NCBI GenBank assembly: GCA_937944975.1 | Contig: CALEBF010000014.1 | Location: 248,001 to 312,000 of the forward strand | Direction: 5' to 3' | Length of the DNA stretch: 64,000 bases | From: an uncultured Mycoplasmatota bacterium | Lineage (GTDB): Bacteria > Bacillota_I > Bacilli_A > RF39 > UBA660 | In this document: positions 52,136-60,461 of the stretch, in pieces | How the letters are laid out: each line of letters opens with the position of its first letter | How positions within the stretch are numbered: the first letter of the stretch is position 1 | The notes under the pieces: model-generated | What the model was told of the DNA's origin: nothing | The model's input: the letters and a program-made list of their open reading frames with translations, nothing else | Database searches by the model: none | Position numbers and translations under genes: made by a program

Positions 52136-53899
52136 ATGGAAAATATTAAGGAAAACGAAAAATTAAGTGTATTGAATCATAGTTGTGCACATTTACTCGC
52201 ACAGGCTGTAAAGCATTTATATTCGGAGGCTAAATTCTGGGTAGGGCCAGTGATCGAGGAAGGGTTTTATTACGACATAGATTTAGGAGACAAAACACTA
52301 ACAGATGAAGATTTAGCTAAAATTGAGAAAGAAATGAAAAAATGTGCGAAAGCTGATAAAAGAATTTATAGAGAAGAAATCTCTAAAGAAGAAGCGTTAG
52401 AAAAATTTAAAGACGATCCGTATAAAATAGATTTAATCAATAGAATGGACGAAAAAGAAACTGTTATTTCTTGCTATACCCAGGGGGATTTTACTGATTT
52501 ATGTAGAGGTCCTCATGTTGAATCTACTAAGAAAATGAAGTATTTTAAACTCATTAAACATAGCGGAGCTTATTGGAAAGGTGATGCTAACAATAAAATG
52601 CTTCAAAGAATATATGGAGTATGTTTTGAAAACGAAGAGGATTTAAATCGTTATTTACAAGAGTTAGAAGAAAGAAAACAAAGAGATCATAGAAAAATAG
52701 GAAAAGAACAAGAAATATTTATGAATCATGAACTAGTTGGTGCTGGAATGCCGTTATGGCTTCCTAATGGTGCTTTAGTTCGTAAAGAATTAGAAAATTA
52801 TATTTATGACAAGGAAAGAAAAATGGGATATCAACATGTTTATACGCCTTGTGTTGGAACAGTTGATTTATATAAAACTTCAGGGCATTGGGATCATTAT
52901 AAAGAAAATATGTTTCCATCAATGAAAGTTGATGAAGAAGAGTTTGTGCTCCGTCCAATGAATTGTCCGCACCATATGTTAGTATATAAAAATAAACTTC
53001 ATTCGTATAAAGAACTGCCTATTAGAATCGGCGAGTTTGCAACAGATTTTAGATATGAAGCGTCAGGTGCTGTGAAAGGACTAGAACGTGTAAGATGCAT
53101 GTGCCAAAATGATGCTCACCTGTTTGTAACTCCGGAACAGATCGGAGAAGAATTTAAAAAAGTTGTTAATTTAATTCTCGATGTATATAAAGATTTTGGA
53201 ATTAAAGATTATAAATTTAGATTGTCGCTCCGCGATCCTGAAGATAAAGAAAAATATTTTGATGATGATGAAATGTGGAATAATGCTGAAGATAGATTAA
53301 GAGAAGTTTTAAATGAACTTGGCGTTGAATATTTTGAAGCAATTGGAGAAGCTGCTTTTTATGGTCCTAAATTAGATGTCGAAGTGAAACCAGCGGTTGG
53401 ACCAGAGGTTACATTATCAACTTGCCAATTGGATTTCTTACTTCCAAGACGATTTGATTTATCATATATTGACAACAAGGGAGAGAAGCAAGTTCCTGTC
53501 GTTCTTCATAGAGCAATATTTGGTACATTTGACAGATTTACTGCATTTTTAATAGAAGAGACAAAGGGCACATTCCCAACTTGGTTAGCACCTGTACAAG
53601 TAAGTATCATTCCAGTAAATAACGAATATCACTTAGAATATGCTGAGAAGATAAAGGCAGTGTTAGAAGAGAAAAATATTCGAGTAACGTTGGATGATAG
53701 AGATGAGAAACTGGGATATCGTATGCGTGAAGCACAGACGAAGAAGGTTCCTTATATTCTTGTTTTAGGAGATAAAGAACGCGACGAAAATTTAATTAGC
53801 TATCGTTTGCATGGAGAACAAAAGACGACGACAGTTGCAACTGATGAATTTGTCGACATGATCGAAGAAGAAATCAAAGAGAAAAAAATTGTAAAGTAG
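52136..53899 (+). CDS. thrS: Threonyl-tRNA synthetase without TGS domain
   Basis: Charges tRNA-Thr. At 587 residues it is about 55 shorter than usual because the N-terminal TGS domain is missing; the protein begins directly with the editing domain (HSCAHLLAQAVKHLY with HxxxH, and DLCRGPHVE with C/H). The class II core is complete: GAGMPLWLPNGALVR, LRPMNCPHHM, FRYEASGAVKGLERVR (in parts), LDFLLPRRFDLSY and HRAIFGTFDRFTAFLIEE, followed by the anticodon-binding domain. Regulated by the T-box upstream. Confidence 0.96.
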   Translation: MENIKENEKLSVLNHSCAHLLAQAVKHLYSEAKFWVGPVIEEGFYYDIDLGDKTLTDEDLAKIEKEMKKCAKADKRIYREEISKEEALEKFKDDPYKIDLINRMDEKETVISCYTQGDFTDLCRGPHVESTKKMKYFKLIKHSGAYWKGDANNKMLQRIYGVCFENEEDLNRYLQELEERKQRDHRKIGKEQEIFMNHELVGAGMPLWLPNGALVRKELENYIYDKERKMGYQHVYTPCVGTVDLYKTSGHWDHYKENMFPSMKVDEEEFVLRPMNCPHHMLVYKNKLHSYKELPIRIGEFATDFRYEASGAVKGLERVRCMCQNDAHLFVTPEQIGEEFKKVVNLILDVYKDFGIKDYKFRLSLRDPEDKEKYFDDDEMWNNAEDRLREVLNELGVEYFEAIGEAAFYGPKLDVEVKPAVGPEVTLSTCQLDFLLPRRFDLSYIDNKGEKQVPVVLHRAIFGTFDRFTAFLIEETKGTFPTWLAPVQVSIIPVNNEYHLEYAEKIKAVLEEKNIRVTLDDRDEKLGYRMREAQTKKVPYILVLGDKERDENLISYRLHGEQKTTTVATDEFVDMIEEEIKEKKIVK

Positions 53900-53919
53900 T
53901 CGATATGGCTACTTTCTTT
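53893..53919 (+). terminator. Terminator overlapping the thrS stop
   Basis: AAAGTAG and CTACTTT with a nine-base loop, followed by CTTTT. Confidence 0.6.
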
Positions 53920-53972
53920 TGATTGAAAAAGAATTGGAATGTTGTTATAATATAGAAGAATAGAGGGATCTT

Positions 53973-55409
53973 ATGAGACGAAAATATGGGTTTACATTAA
54001 TCGAATTATTAGCAGTTATTGTCGTACTTGGAATTATAGTACTTGTAATTGCACCTAATTTTATGGATGCGATTGCAACAGCACGACAAAGCGGTTATAA
54101 AGAAACTTTAATGGGAGTACTACGCGCGGTATCACAAGATAGTGCAGAATACGATTATGACCGGCATATGTATGAAATTAAAAACGGGAAAATTGTTTAT
54201 AATGATGAAAAAATTGATTATAACGGAAGTATCGAGGGAAATGGAACGATTGAAATCGATCTGAAAGGTAACACTAAAATAGAAGCGAGCAATGGGCAAT
54301 TCTGTGGAATTAAACCGTTTAAATCTAGCGAGATTATCGTGAAAGATGCGGGAGAATGTCCAAAGATTGCCGATACATCTGGTGCCTCTACACCAGAATT
54401 ACTTGCCAATATGTATCCGGTTGTATGGGATGCTTCGCAAGGGTCTTGGGTGATAGCAAGCGAAGCGAATTACGAGAATAACGAGTGGTATAATTACGGA
54501 GAAAAAAGATGGGCGAATGCAATTACTGTGACGCCATCACAACGTGAAAAGTATAGAACGGCGAAAGTGGGAGATGTCGTTGATCCAGTAGATGTCGTCG
54601 GTTATTACGTATGGATTCCAAGATTTCAATATCGAGCATTCACAGTAGGACCGACGGAGATTGAAATTTCATTTAATTTAGGAACGACGAGCGATGAAAA
54701 TTTAATTACGCATCCAGCCTTCCGTTTCGGGGGACGAGAGATCAGTGGATTTTGGGTTGGAAAGTTCGAAACGACAGGAACGTCAGATCAACCGACAGTA
54801 TTACCTAATGTTACGCCAATATCGGGAGAGAGCTTAAACACTTATTTCGAATCGTCTCGTAGCTTTAGTACGAGTGCCGCATCTCGTCATGGATTTAACG
54901 AAAGAAAATCAGATACTCATTTAATGAAGAATAGCGAATGGGGAGCAGTCGCTTACCTATCACATTCAAAATATGGAACTTTAAAAGAAATTACGGCAAA
55001 TGGAAGTGGAAAAACTGGAGGAGGAAATTACCAGTCGAATGTCGCACAATCTACAACCGGAAATATTTACGGGGTATACGACATGAGTGGTGGCGTTGGA
55101 GAATACGTGATGGGAAACAATCTTGGAGAGATTGGAGAGTCACATATGACAGAACTTCCAGAGACAAAATATTATGACTATTATAGTTCGTATAGTGCGA
55201 CGAATTATGAGGTATCCTTAAATGGAGACGCAGTAAAAGAAGTTGCTACTTGGTACGGAGATACTGCACAGATGGTGACAAGCGCACAACCATGGTTTAT
55301 TCGTGGAGGTGCTGGTGGTGGTACTTCTTCGGGAATCTTTTCATTTTCTTCAGGAACTGGAACGTATAATGCCCAAGTTGGATATCGTGTTGCTGTCATT
55401 GCGATTTAA
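53973..55409 (+). CDS. Type IV pilin-like/pseudopilin N-terminus fused to an FGE-sulfatase-like domain
   Basis: A 478-residue protein. The N-terminus KYGFTLIELLAVIVVLGII is a class III prepilin signal with cleavage after Gly 6 and a Glu at position +5. A short pilin-like part follows to about residue 130. From about 170 on, WIPRFQYRAF, GFWVGKFETTG, LMKNSEWGAVAYLS, GNIYGVYDMSGGVGEYV and a final RGG...GYRVAVIAI match the formylglycine-generating-enzyme-like C-type-lectin fold. The whole is probably a surface-displayed binding domain on a pilus tip. No pilus assembly genes lie nearby. GAGGGAT precedes the ATG. Confidence 0.8.
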   Translation: MRRKYGFTLIELLAVIVVLGIIVLVIAPNFMDAIATARQSGYKETLMGVLRAVSQDSAEYDYDRHMYEIKNGKIVYNDEKIDYNGSIEGNGTIEIDLKGNTKIEASNGQFCGIKPFKSSEIIVKDAGECPKIADTSGASTPELLANMYPVVWDASQGSWVIASEANYENNEWYNYGEKRWANAITVTPSQREKYRTAKVGDVVDPVDVVGYYVWIPRFQYRAFTVGPTEIEISFNLGTTSDENLITHPAFRFGGREISGFWVGKFETTGTSDQPTVLPNVTPISGESLNTYFESSRSFSTSAASRHGFNERKSDTHLMKNSEWGAVAYLSHSKYGTLKEITANGSGKTGGGNYQSNVAQSTTGNIYGVYDMSGGVGEYVMGNNLGEIGESHMTELPETKYYDYYSSYSATNYEVSLNGDAVKEVATWYGDTAQMVTSAQPWFIRGGAGGGTSSGIFSFSSGTGTYNAQVGYRVAVIAI

Positions 55410-55500
55410 GGTCTAGTTTTTTCTAGTTTTGTCGAACTGCAAGACAGATAAATCCTCGTGTGTTACACTCTATATAGAGGTGAGACACATGGAGGAAAAA

Positions 55501-55587
55501 ATGAGAGTACACATGATGTTTGACAATATGATAGAAGATGTAAATTATATTAAATTAGCTACTTATTTCCGAGAGGTATATAAGTAG
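55501..55587 (+). CDS. Possible 28-residue small ORF
   Basis: MRVHMMFDNMIEDVNYIKLA is followed by eight more residues ending in EVYK. GGAGGAA lies at the right distance upstream of ATG 55501, and a longer form from ATG 55489 also has a ribosome site (GAGGTGAG). The last third of the ORF forms the 5' arm of a strong terminator. No homologue is recognised. It could be a real small protein or a translated leader preceding gpsB. Confidence 0.4.
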   Translation: MRVHMMFDNMIEDVNYIKLATYFREVYK

Positions 55588-55594
55588 CTTTTTT
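55557..55594 (+). terminator. Terminator over the end of the small ORF
   Basis: AGCTACTTAT and ATAAGTAGCT form a perfect ten-pair stem with a 13-base loop, followed by T6. Confidence 0.85.
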
Positions 55595-55677
55595 GTGGTC
55601 TAGGTGTACAGGAAAAGTCAATTGACAAATGCTTGTTTTTTTGAGAAAATAGTAATGATAAAAAGAGGTGAAGGATC

Positions 55678-56004
55678 ATGTATCAAGGAAGAGTCGAATT
55701 GACAACAAAAGATATTTTGGAAAAGGAGTTTAAGATCGATACGAGAGGATACCGTCCGCAAGAAGTCGATAAATTTCTAGATATTATTATTCGTGATTAC
55801 GAAGAGATGAATGCTATCATGAAGGAACTAGAGATGGATAAAAAAGAACTCATGGAAGATAATATTCAATTGAAGCAAGAGGTACGTGCTTTAAAGACGA
55901 AACTTGATGTATTAAAAGATCATAGTAAAGGTGATGTTAGCAACGCCGACTTATTAAGGCGACTATCAAATCTAGAAAAAATTATATATGGAAAAGAAGA
56001 TTAA
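55678..56004 (+). CDS. gpsB: Cell division protein GpsB (DivIVA family)
   Basis: A 108-residue DivIVA-like protein. The membrane-binding N-terminal domain has LTTKDILEKEFKI, GYRPQEVDKFLD and IIRDYEEM, followed by a coiled coil (about 45-80) and the short C-terminal trimerisation helix DLLRRLSNLEKIIYG. GpsB coordinates penicillin-binding proteins between division and elongation. GAGGTGAAGGATC precedes the ATG. As in Bacillus, rnpB follows immediately. Confidence 0.95.
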   Translation: MYQGRVELTTKDILEKEFKIDTRGYRPQEVDKFLDIIIRDYEEMNAIMKELEMDKKELMEDNIQLKQEVRALKTKLDVLKDHSKGDVSNADLLRRLSNLEKIIYGKED

Positions 56005-56005
56005 G

Positions 56006-56367
56006 AATAATATTTTGACAAACGCTGCATTCTTTGCAATGTAGAGGAAAGTCCATGCTCGCACAATCTGTGATGATTGTAGTGTTCGTGTACAGGGAAA
56101 AAATAACCTGTAGTAGAGAAATCTAACGGCGACGAGACAACCTAAGACCTCGGTTATGGTTGTATTAGTCATAAAGTGCCATAGTGACGATACCACTTGG
56201 AAACAGGTGGTGTGGAACGCGGTAAACCCCACGAGCGAGAAACCCAAATTTTGGTAGGGGAACCTAAAGGTTTGGAAACGAACGGGCCTTGGGATCGGAA
56301 ACGATAGATAAATGTTTGTCGCCTCTTCGGAGGAACAGAACATGGCTTATAAAATATTATTTTTTTG
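56006..56367 (+). ncRNA. rnpB: RNase P RNA, bacterial type B
   Basis: Catalytic RNA that matures tRNA 5' ends. Conserved segments are seen at GAGGAAAGTCCATGCTCGCAC (56041 region, in parts), AAATCTAACGGCGACGAGACAACC (in parts), GAGCGAGAAACCCAAATTTTGGTAGGGG (in parts) and the 3' ACAGAACATGGCTTAT. The ends pair as helix P1: AATAATATTTT (56006-56016) with AAAATATTATT (56351-56361), and the T-run after it makes P1 double as the terminator. The RNA starts two bases after the gpsB stop. A helix of the P10.1/P15.1 kind identifies type B, typical of Bacilli. Confidence 0.95.
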
Positions 56368-56390
56368 TCAATACGAAAGTGGGTGTTAAC

Positions 56391-56879
56391 TTGAAAGAAA
56401 TCGGTGAGAGATTAAAGGGGACACGTGAGAGTATCGGAATTTCGATTGAGGAAGCTGCGGAAGATTTAAAGATGAGACCTTCGCAGATAGAAAATATCGA
56501 AGCAGGAAATATGGAAGCGTTTAAGGATGTTTTTTATTTAAAATATTTCATTCGTGATTATTCTAAGTATCTTGGCCTTGACTATGAAGATATGGTCGAT
56601 GAGTTCAATGAATATCTCTTTGACTATACGTCGAAGATATCGATTGAGGATATTAAAAAGGCTAAGAAAAATGCACTTGGAAAGAGGAAAGAAGAACCGA
56701 AGCATATCGCATCACCTTATACGATAGAGAGAAAGAGAAGTTTTTTTATTCCCCCAATTGTGATCTACGTGGGAATTGGATTACTTGTTTTATTGATTGG
56801 ATATTTTATTATTTCCAATATTGAACGTGATGATTTTACAGATGATGTAGTCGTAATGAATGACCAGATCATTCGCTAG
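56391..56879 (+). CDS. RodZ-like helix-turn-helix membrane protein
   Basis: A 162-residue protein. A cro-type HTH (about 2-65: LKEIGERLKGTRESIGISIEEAAEDL, PSQIENIEAGN, FYLKYFIRDYSKYLGLD, in parts) is followed by a basic linker and one transmembrane helix (about 118-140) with a short outside tail. That is the RodZ/YmfM layout, lacking the large external domain. The start TTG 56391 is chosen because AAAGTGGGTG lies just before it and the upstream frame is inside rnpB. As in Bacillus it precedes pgsA (9-base gap). RodZ links MreB to the elongasome. Confidence 0.8.
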   Translation: MKEIGERLKGTRESIGISIEEAAEDLKMRPSQIENIEAGNMEAFKDVFYLKYFIRDYSKYLGLDYEDMVDEFNEYLFDYTSKISIEDIKKAKKNALGKRKEEPKHIASPYTIERKRSFFIPPIVIYVGIGLLVLLIGYFIISNIERDDFTDDVVVMNDQIIR

Positions 56880-56888
56880 GAGGAACTT

Positions 56889-57500
56889 ATGAATTTACCA
56901 AATAAATTAACGATGTTAAGAATTTTTATGGCATTTTTGATTATTGCCATCTTATTATTTCCGTTTGACGCAGCGGGAATTGAATTACCTAAACTATTTG
57001 TAAATGAGGCAATCGTTGTAGATATTCGTTATCCGATTGCTGGATTTATATTTATCATCGCATCTTTAACTGACTTTTTAGATGGACACATTGCACGTAA
57101 ATATAATTTAGTGACGGATTTTGGAAAGATGATCGATGCAATTGCAGATAAAGTTCTCGTGAATTCTGTATTGATCATTCTATGCGCAACAGGATTTATT
57201 CATCCGATTATTACGGTTGTAGTGATTGTGCGGGATAGCATTGTCAATGCGATTAAAATGGTTGCAGGAAATAAAGGAGAGGCGGTTGCAGCAATCATGT
57301 CTGGAAAGTTAAAAACAGCGTGTTTAATGGTTGGAATTACCCTTACTTTATTTTATAACTTACCATTTGAATTATGGAATTTAAAGGTGTCAGACTTCTT
57401 ATTAATTATCGCAGCAGTACTTTCAATTGTATCTGGAGTACAATATTATACTATGAATAAAAAATATATTTTTGAAGATCAAAGTACATCTGCAAAATAA
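56889..57500 (+). CDS. pgsA: CDP-diacylglycerol--glycerol-3-phosphate 3-phosphatidyltransferase
   Basis: A 203-residue membrane enzyme making phosphatidylglycerol phosphate. It begins MNLPNKLTMLRI, has the CDP-alcohol phosphotransferase motif DGx2ARx8Gx3Dx3D in DFLDGHIARKYNLVTDFGKMIDAIADK (in parts), and four to five helices. GGAGGAAC precedes the ATG. Gene order rodZ-pgsA-recA is conserved in Bacilli; cinA, usually between pgsA and recA, is absent. Confidence 0.95.
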   Translation: MNLPNKLTMLRIFMAFLIIAILLFPFDAAGIELPKLFVNEAIVVDIRYPIAGFIFIIASLTDFLDGHIARKYNLVTDFGKMIDAIADKVLVNSVLIILCATGFIHPIITVVVIVRDSIVNAIKMVAGNKGEAVAAIMSGKLKTACLMVGITLTLFYNLPFELWNLKVSDFLLIIAAVLSIVSGVQYYTMNKKYIFEDQSTSAK

Positions 57501-57504
57501 AAGT

Positions 57505-57541
57505 AGAAGAGTATATCAAATTGTATATACTTCTTTTTTTT
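57505..57541 (+). terminator. Terminator after pgsA
   Basis: AGAAGAGTATAT and ATATACTTCT pair with bulged bases around a short loop, followed by T7. Confidence 0.7.
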
Positions 57542-57568
57542 CTGCTGATTTAGGAATACATATTTTGG

Positions 57569-57582
57569 CAAACAATTGTTCG
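57569..57582. promoter_or_regulatory. LexA/DinR-type operator upstream of recA
   Basis: CAAACAATTGTTCG matches CGAACRNRYGTTYG at 12 of 14 positions and lies ten bases before the -35 box. This is the expected regulation for recA and supports the reading of the perfect box at 26494. Confidence 0.6.
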
Positions 57583-57591
57583 CAAAAACTA

Positions 57592-57619
57592 TTGACAAAT
57601 TATTTCTATGTGATAAAAT
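57592..57619 (+). promoter_or_regulatory. Promoter of recA
   Basis: TTGACA at 57592-57597 and TAAAAT at 57614-57619 with a 16-base spacer. Confidence 0.7.
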
Positions 57620-57666
57620 GAGTATGTAAGAGTTAAATAAAACCAACATAGATAGAGGAGGAATTT

Positions 57667-58701
57667 ATGGCAAAGGCAACTGCGGATAAAACATTAGATC
57701 AAGTTTTAGCAGACATGGAAAAACAGTTCGGAAAAGGAGCTGTAATGAAGTTAGGAGCAAATGAACATCGTGAAATCGATGTCATTCCAAGTGGTTCTCT
57801 TTCATTAGACATCGCATTGGGAATTGGAGGATATCCAAAAGGTCGTATTATCGAAATATACGGACCAGAGTCAAGTGGTAAAACGACGTTTGCATTACAT
57901 GCGATTGCGGAAGCACAAAAAGCTGGAGGAAGAGTTGCATTTATCGATGCAGAGCATTCATTAGATCCTCAATATGCAGCAAAATTGGGAGTTAATATCG
58001 ATGAACTATTATTATCTCAACCAGATAATGGAGAACAAGCACTAGAAATTTGCGAAGCGTTGGTACGTAGTGGTGCAATTAGTATTGTTGTTATCGATTC
58101 CGTTGCAGCATTGGTTCCACAAGCTGAAATCGAAGGTGAAATGGGAGATAGTCACGTTGGATTACAAGCAAGGCTTATGAGTCAGGCACTTCGTAAATTA
58201 TCAGGAGTCATTAGCAAGACAAATACAATTGCAATTTTCATCAACCAATTACGTGAAAAAGTAGGGGTTATGTTTGGAAATCCTGAGACAACACCTGGAG
58301 GAAGGGCTCTGAAATTCTATGCTTCTGTACGTCTTGAAATTAGACGTTCCGAACAGATTAAAAATGGAACTAACATTATCGGAAACAAAACCAATATTAA
58401 AGTTGTCAAGAATAAGATGGCACCTCCATTTAAGAGTGCGACAGTAGATATCATGTATGGAGAGGGTGTCTCTGTCGAAGGTGAAATTGTCGATTTAGCA
58501 AGTGATGCTCATATTATTGAGAAGAGTGGAGCTTGGTACGCATATCATGGTGAAAAACTTGGACAGGGAAAAGAAAATGTCAAAGAGTTATTACGTACGA
58601 ACAAAGCTTTAAAAGAAGAGTTAGAAGAACAAGTACGTGAACATTATGATATTAGTGTTAATAAGAATAAAAAAGCAACAAAAAAAGAAGAGGGAAAATA
58701 A
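57667..58701 (+). CDS. recA: Recombinase RecA
   Basis: Strand-exchange ATPase of homologous recombination and coprotease for LexA; 344 residues, full length. Walker A GPESSGKTTF (about residue 67), the DAEHSLDP block (Ser in place of the common Ala), Walker B SIVVIDSVAALVP, loop L1 EGEMGDSHVGLQARLMSQALRKL (in parts) and loop L2 FGNPETTPGGRALKFYASVR (in parts) are intact, and the C-terminus is Lys/Glu-rich. AGGAGGAA precedes the ATG. Transcribed alone between the pgsA terminator and its own. Confidence 0.98.
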   Translation: MAKATADKTLDQVLADMEKQFGKGAVMKLGANEHREIDVIPSGSLSLDIALGIGGYPKGRIIEIYGPESSGKTTFALHAIAEAQKAGGRVAFIDAEHSLDPQYAAKLGVNIDELLLSQPDNGEQALEICEALVRSGAISIVVIDSVAALVPQAEIEGEMGDSHVGLQARLMSQALRKLSGVISKTNTIAIFINQLREKVGVMFGNPETTPGGRALKFYASVRLEIRRSEQIKNGTNIIGNKTNIKVVKNKMAPPFKSATVDIMYGEGVSVEGEIVDLASDAHIIEKSGAWYAYHGEKLGQGKENVKELLRTNKALKEELEEQVREHYDISVNKNKKATKKEEGK

Positions 58702-58716
58702 ACCTCTTCTTTTTAT
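58682..58716 (+). terminator. Bidirectional terminator between recA and pepC
   Basis: AGAAGAGG and CCTCTTCT around the recA stop, nine-base loop, with A and T runs outside. Confidence 0.85.
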
Positions 58717-60026
58717 AGTTCGTGAATATTGATAGTAATTGGTGTTTGATCCAAACATTCTTTCACTTTTGCAGATAAATATTTTTTATGAACGGCAATA
58801 GCCGTGACACGTTCTTCGAAATAGTTTTGATTCATAATAAGATATTGTTTTGTATCTTTTTCATTTCCCCAAGAGTTTTCCACTTTCCAACGTACTGGTT
58901 TACGATCGATCAGATGAACACCGACAAATGACATCGCATGACTCGATGGTATATCGTGAAAATTGTATGATGTTTTACGATCCATCTTTTTCATTCCAAG
59001 CGTATCAAAGTAGTTGTAATTTCTCATATCTAAGATCCATTCCTTACGGTTCCACATTTTGTTCGTAGGACATGCAAACCATACTGGAATATTATCTTTT
59101 AATTGTTTGATTGCAGCTTTTTCCAATTCTTCTAATGGAACATTGATATATTCGAAATTTTTCATCGTCGCACCGTAAGCTCGTTCGTCCTGGTATTTTT
59201 GATAGTATTTTTTCTTATAATGATCGATACTCTTTAATAACACAAAGTCGTTTGGATTGATCGTTAAATATTGTTCTTTGAATTTCATTGGGGTCATATG
59301 TTCGATTCTGATCTTCTTTTTATCTTTATCTTGATATTCTAATGTGAACTCTTTTGTTGGTTCTCCTAATACTTTACATAGAATTTCATAGACTTCCGAT
59401 AACATTTTTTCCTTTTCTTTCCGTAATTTTTCTATCGGTGTGTTCTTGGCTCGAAGTTCGATAATAGTATTTGCATCGTATTTTAGTTTTTCTTGTAAGA
59501 TGTTATTGAGCCGATTAGAAGCGATACTGTCATGTGATTCTGGCATGTATGAAGCCGGTAGAATTCCATATTTTGTAACGAGGTTAGAAAAGGATTCGTA
59601 CCATCCACCTTCACTACACATGAGATAATATTCTTGTAATAGATAATCGTAGTCTAAATTTCCTACTGTAAATAGATTTTCATAGGCATTATTAAATTTT
59701 TCTAATCGATCATAGAACGTAAGATAAACGTTAGATAGGGCGAGATCTTTTACTTCGATATTCATATTCTTCGCAATGTTTCCACGAATCATATTCGTTC
59801 CAGCAAAACACCAACACCGACCACTATTCTTTTGGTTTTGAACACTTCCTAGTTCTGTTTCTACGTTGAATACGTTTTGATTTTCGATCAAAGTTTCCCT
59901 ATTGAAGCAAACATCGTCAATCCCAGATCTCGTAATGGCATTTTCGATTAACTTATTCGTAGGATCTTCATGATATTTTTTTTGAAAGTGTTCTAATTCT
60001 TTCATCGTAATTTCTTTTTCCATCAT
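58713..60026 (-). CDS. pepC: Aminopeptidase C (bleomycin hydrolase family)
   Basis: A 437-residue C1B cysteine peptidase that trims peptides in the cytoplasm. The catalytic Cys is in QNQKNSGRCWCFAG (Cys 71), the His in SSHAMSFVGVHL and the Asn in WKVENSWG; these three make the triad. Length agrees with PepC/bleomycin hydrolase. No signal peptide. Two adjacent ATGs (60026 and 60023) follow GAGGTGG and either may be used. It lies downstream of tRNA-Ser but behind a terminator, so it is likely independent. Confidence 0.95.
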   Translation of the reverse strand: MMEKEITMKELEHFQKKYHEDPTNKLIENAITRSGIDDVCFNRETLIENQNVFNVETELGSVQNQKNSGRCWCFAGTNMIRGNIAKNMNIEVKDLALSNVYLTFYDRLEKFNNAYENLFTVGNLDYDYLLQEYYLMCSEGGWYESFSNLVTKYGILPASYMPESHDSIASNRLNNILQEKLKYDANTIIELRAKNTPIEKLRKEKEKMLSEVYEILCKVLGEPTKEFTLEYQDKDKKKIRIEHMTPMKFKEQYLTINPNDFVLLKSIDHYKKKYYQKYQDERAYGATMKNFEYINVPLEELEKAAIKQLKDNIPVWFACPTNKMWNRKEWILDMRNYNYFDTLGMKKMDRKTSYNFHDIPSSHAMSFVGVHLIDRKPVRWKVENSWGNEKDTKQYLIMNQNYFEERVTAIAVHKKYLSAKVKECLDQTPITINIHEL

Positions 60027-60050
60027 ACCACCTCATTTATATGATAGCAC

Positions 60051-60079
60051 AAAAAGAAAAAAACACTATAAAGTGTTTT
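60051..60079 (-). terminator. Terminator of tRNA-Ser
   Basis: On the minus strand AAAACACT and AGTGTTTT enclose a four-base loop and are followed by a T-rich run, ten bases after the tRNA 3' end. Confidence 0.8.
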
Positions 60080-60088
60080 GATTTCATA

Positions 60089-60179
60089 TGGCGGAGTAGA
60101 GAGGATTTGAACCTCCGCGCCAGTTGCCCGACCTACACCCTTAGCAGGGGCGCCTCTTCAACCACTTGAGTACTACTCC
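60089..60179 (-). tRNA. tRNA-Ser (anticodon GCT)
   Basis: On the minus strand GGAGTAG pairs with CTACTCC, the anticodon loop is CTGCTAA, a long variable arm (GTAGGTCGGGCAACTGGC region) marks a class II tRNA, and the T-arm contains GGTTCAAATCC. CCA is encoded (60089-60091). Confidence 0.95.
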
Positions 60180-60461
60180 GGAACAATATTCATTTTACAT
60201 GACTTCTGTTTTCTTGTCAAGTGAGGGATACAAAAAAGATACCATTTCTAATAAATGATATCTTTTACTACAATGAAAAATAGATTTCGATGATGTATCA
60301 ATCTGAAAAGACGTGGAGTAGAACAACAAGGGGTAAAGTTGTTCTGTGTGGATAAAATGTTTGGAAATCTATGTTCCAGTATACTGTATGATGCATACGA
60401 TAGACTGTAAAGTGAAAGTGCCTTGTTTCTCTTCGTTTGCTATAATAAAGAAGGTGATAGA
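60180..60461. other. Intergenic region with one imperfect hairpin
   Basis: A 282-base gap. At 60233-60269 AAAAGATAC-CATTT and AAATG-ATATCTTTT form an imperfect inverted repeat resembling a bidirectional terminator, although no gene clearly ends there. The short minus-strand frame over 60298-60507 lacks a ribosome site and family resemblance. TATAAT at about 60440 is the likely -10 of the phosphatase gene. Confidence 0.45.
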
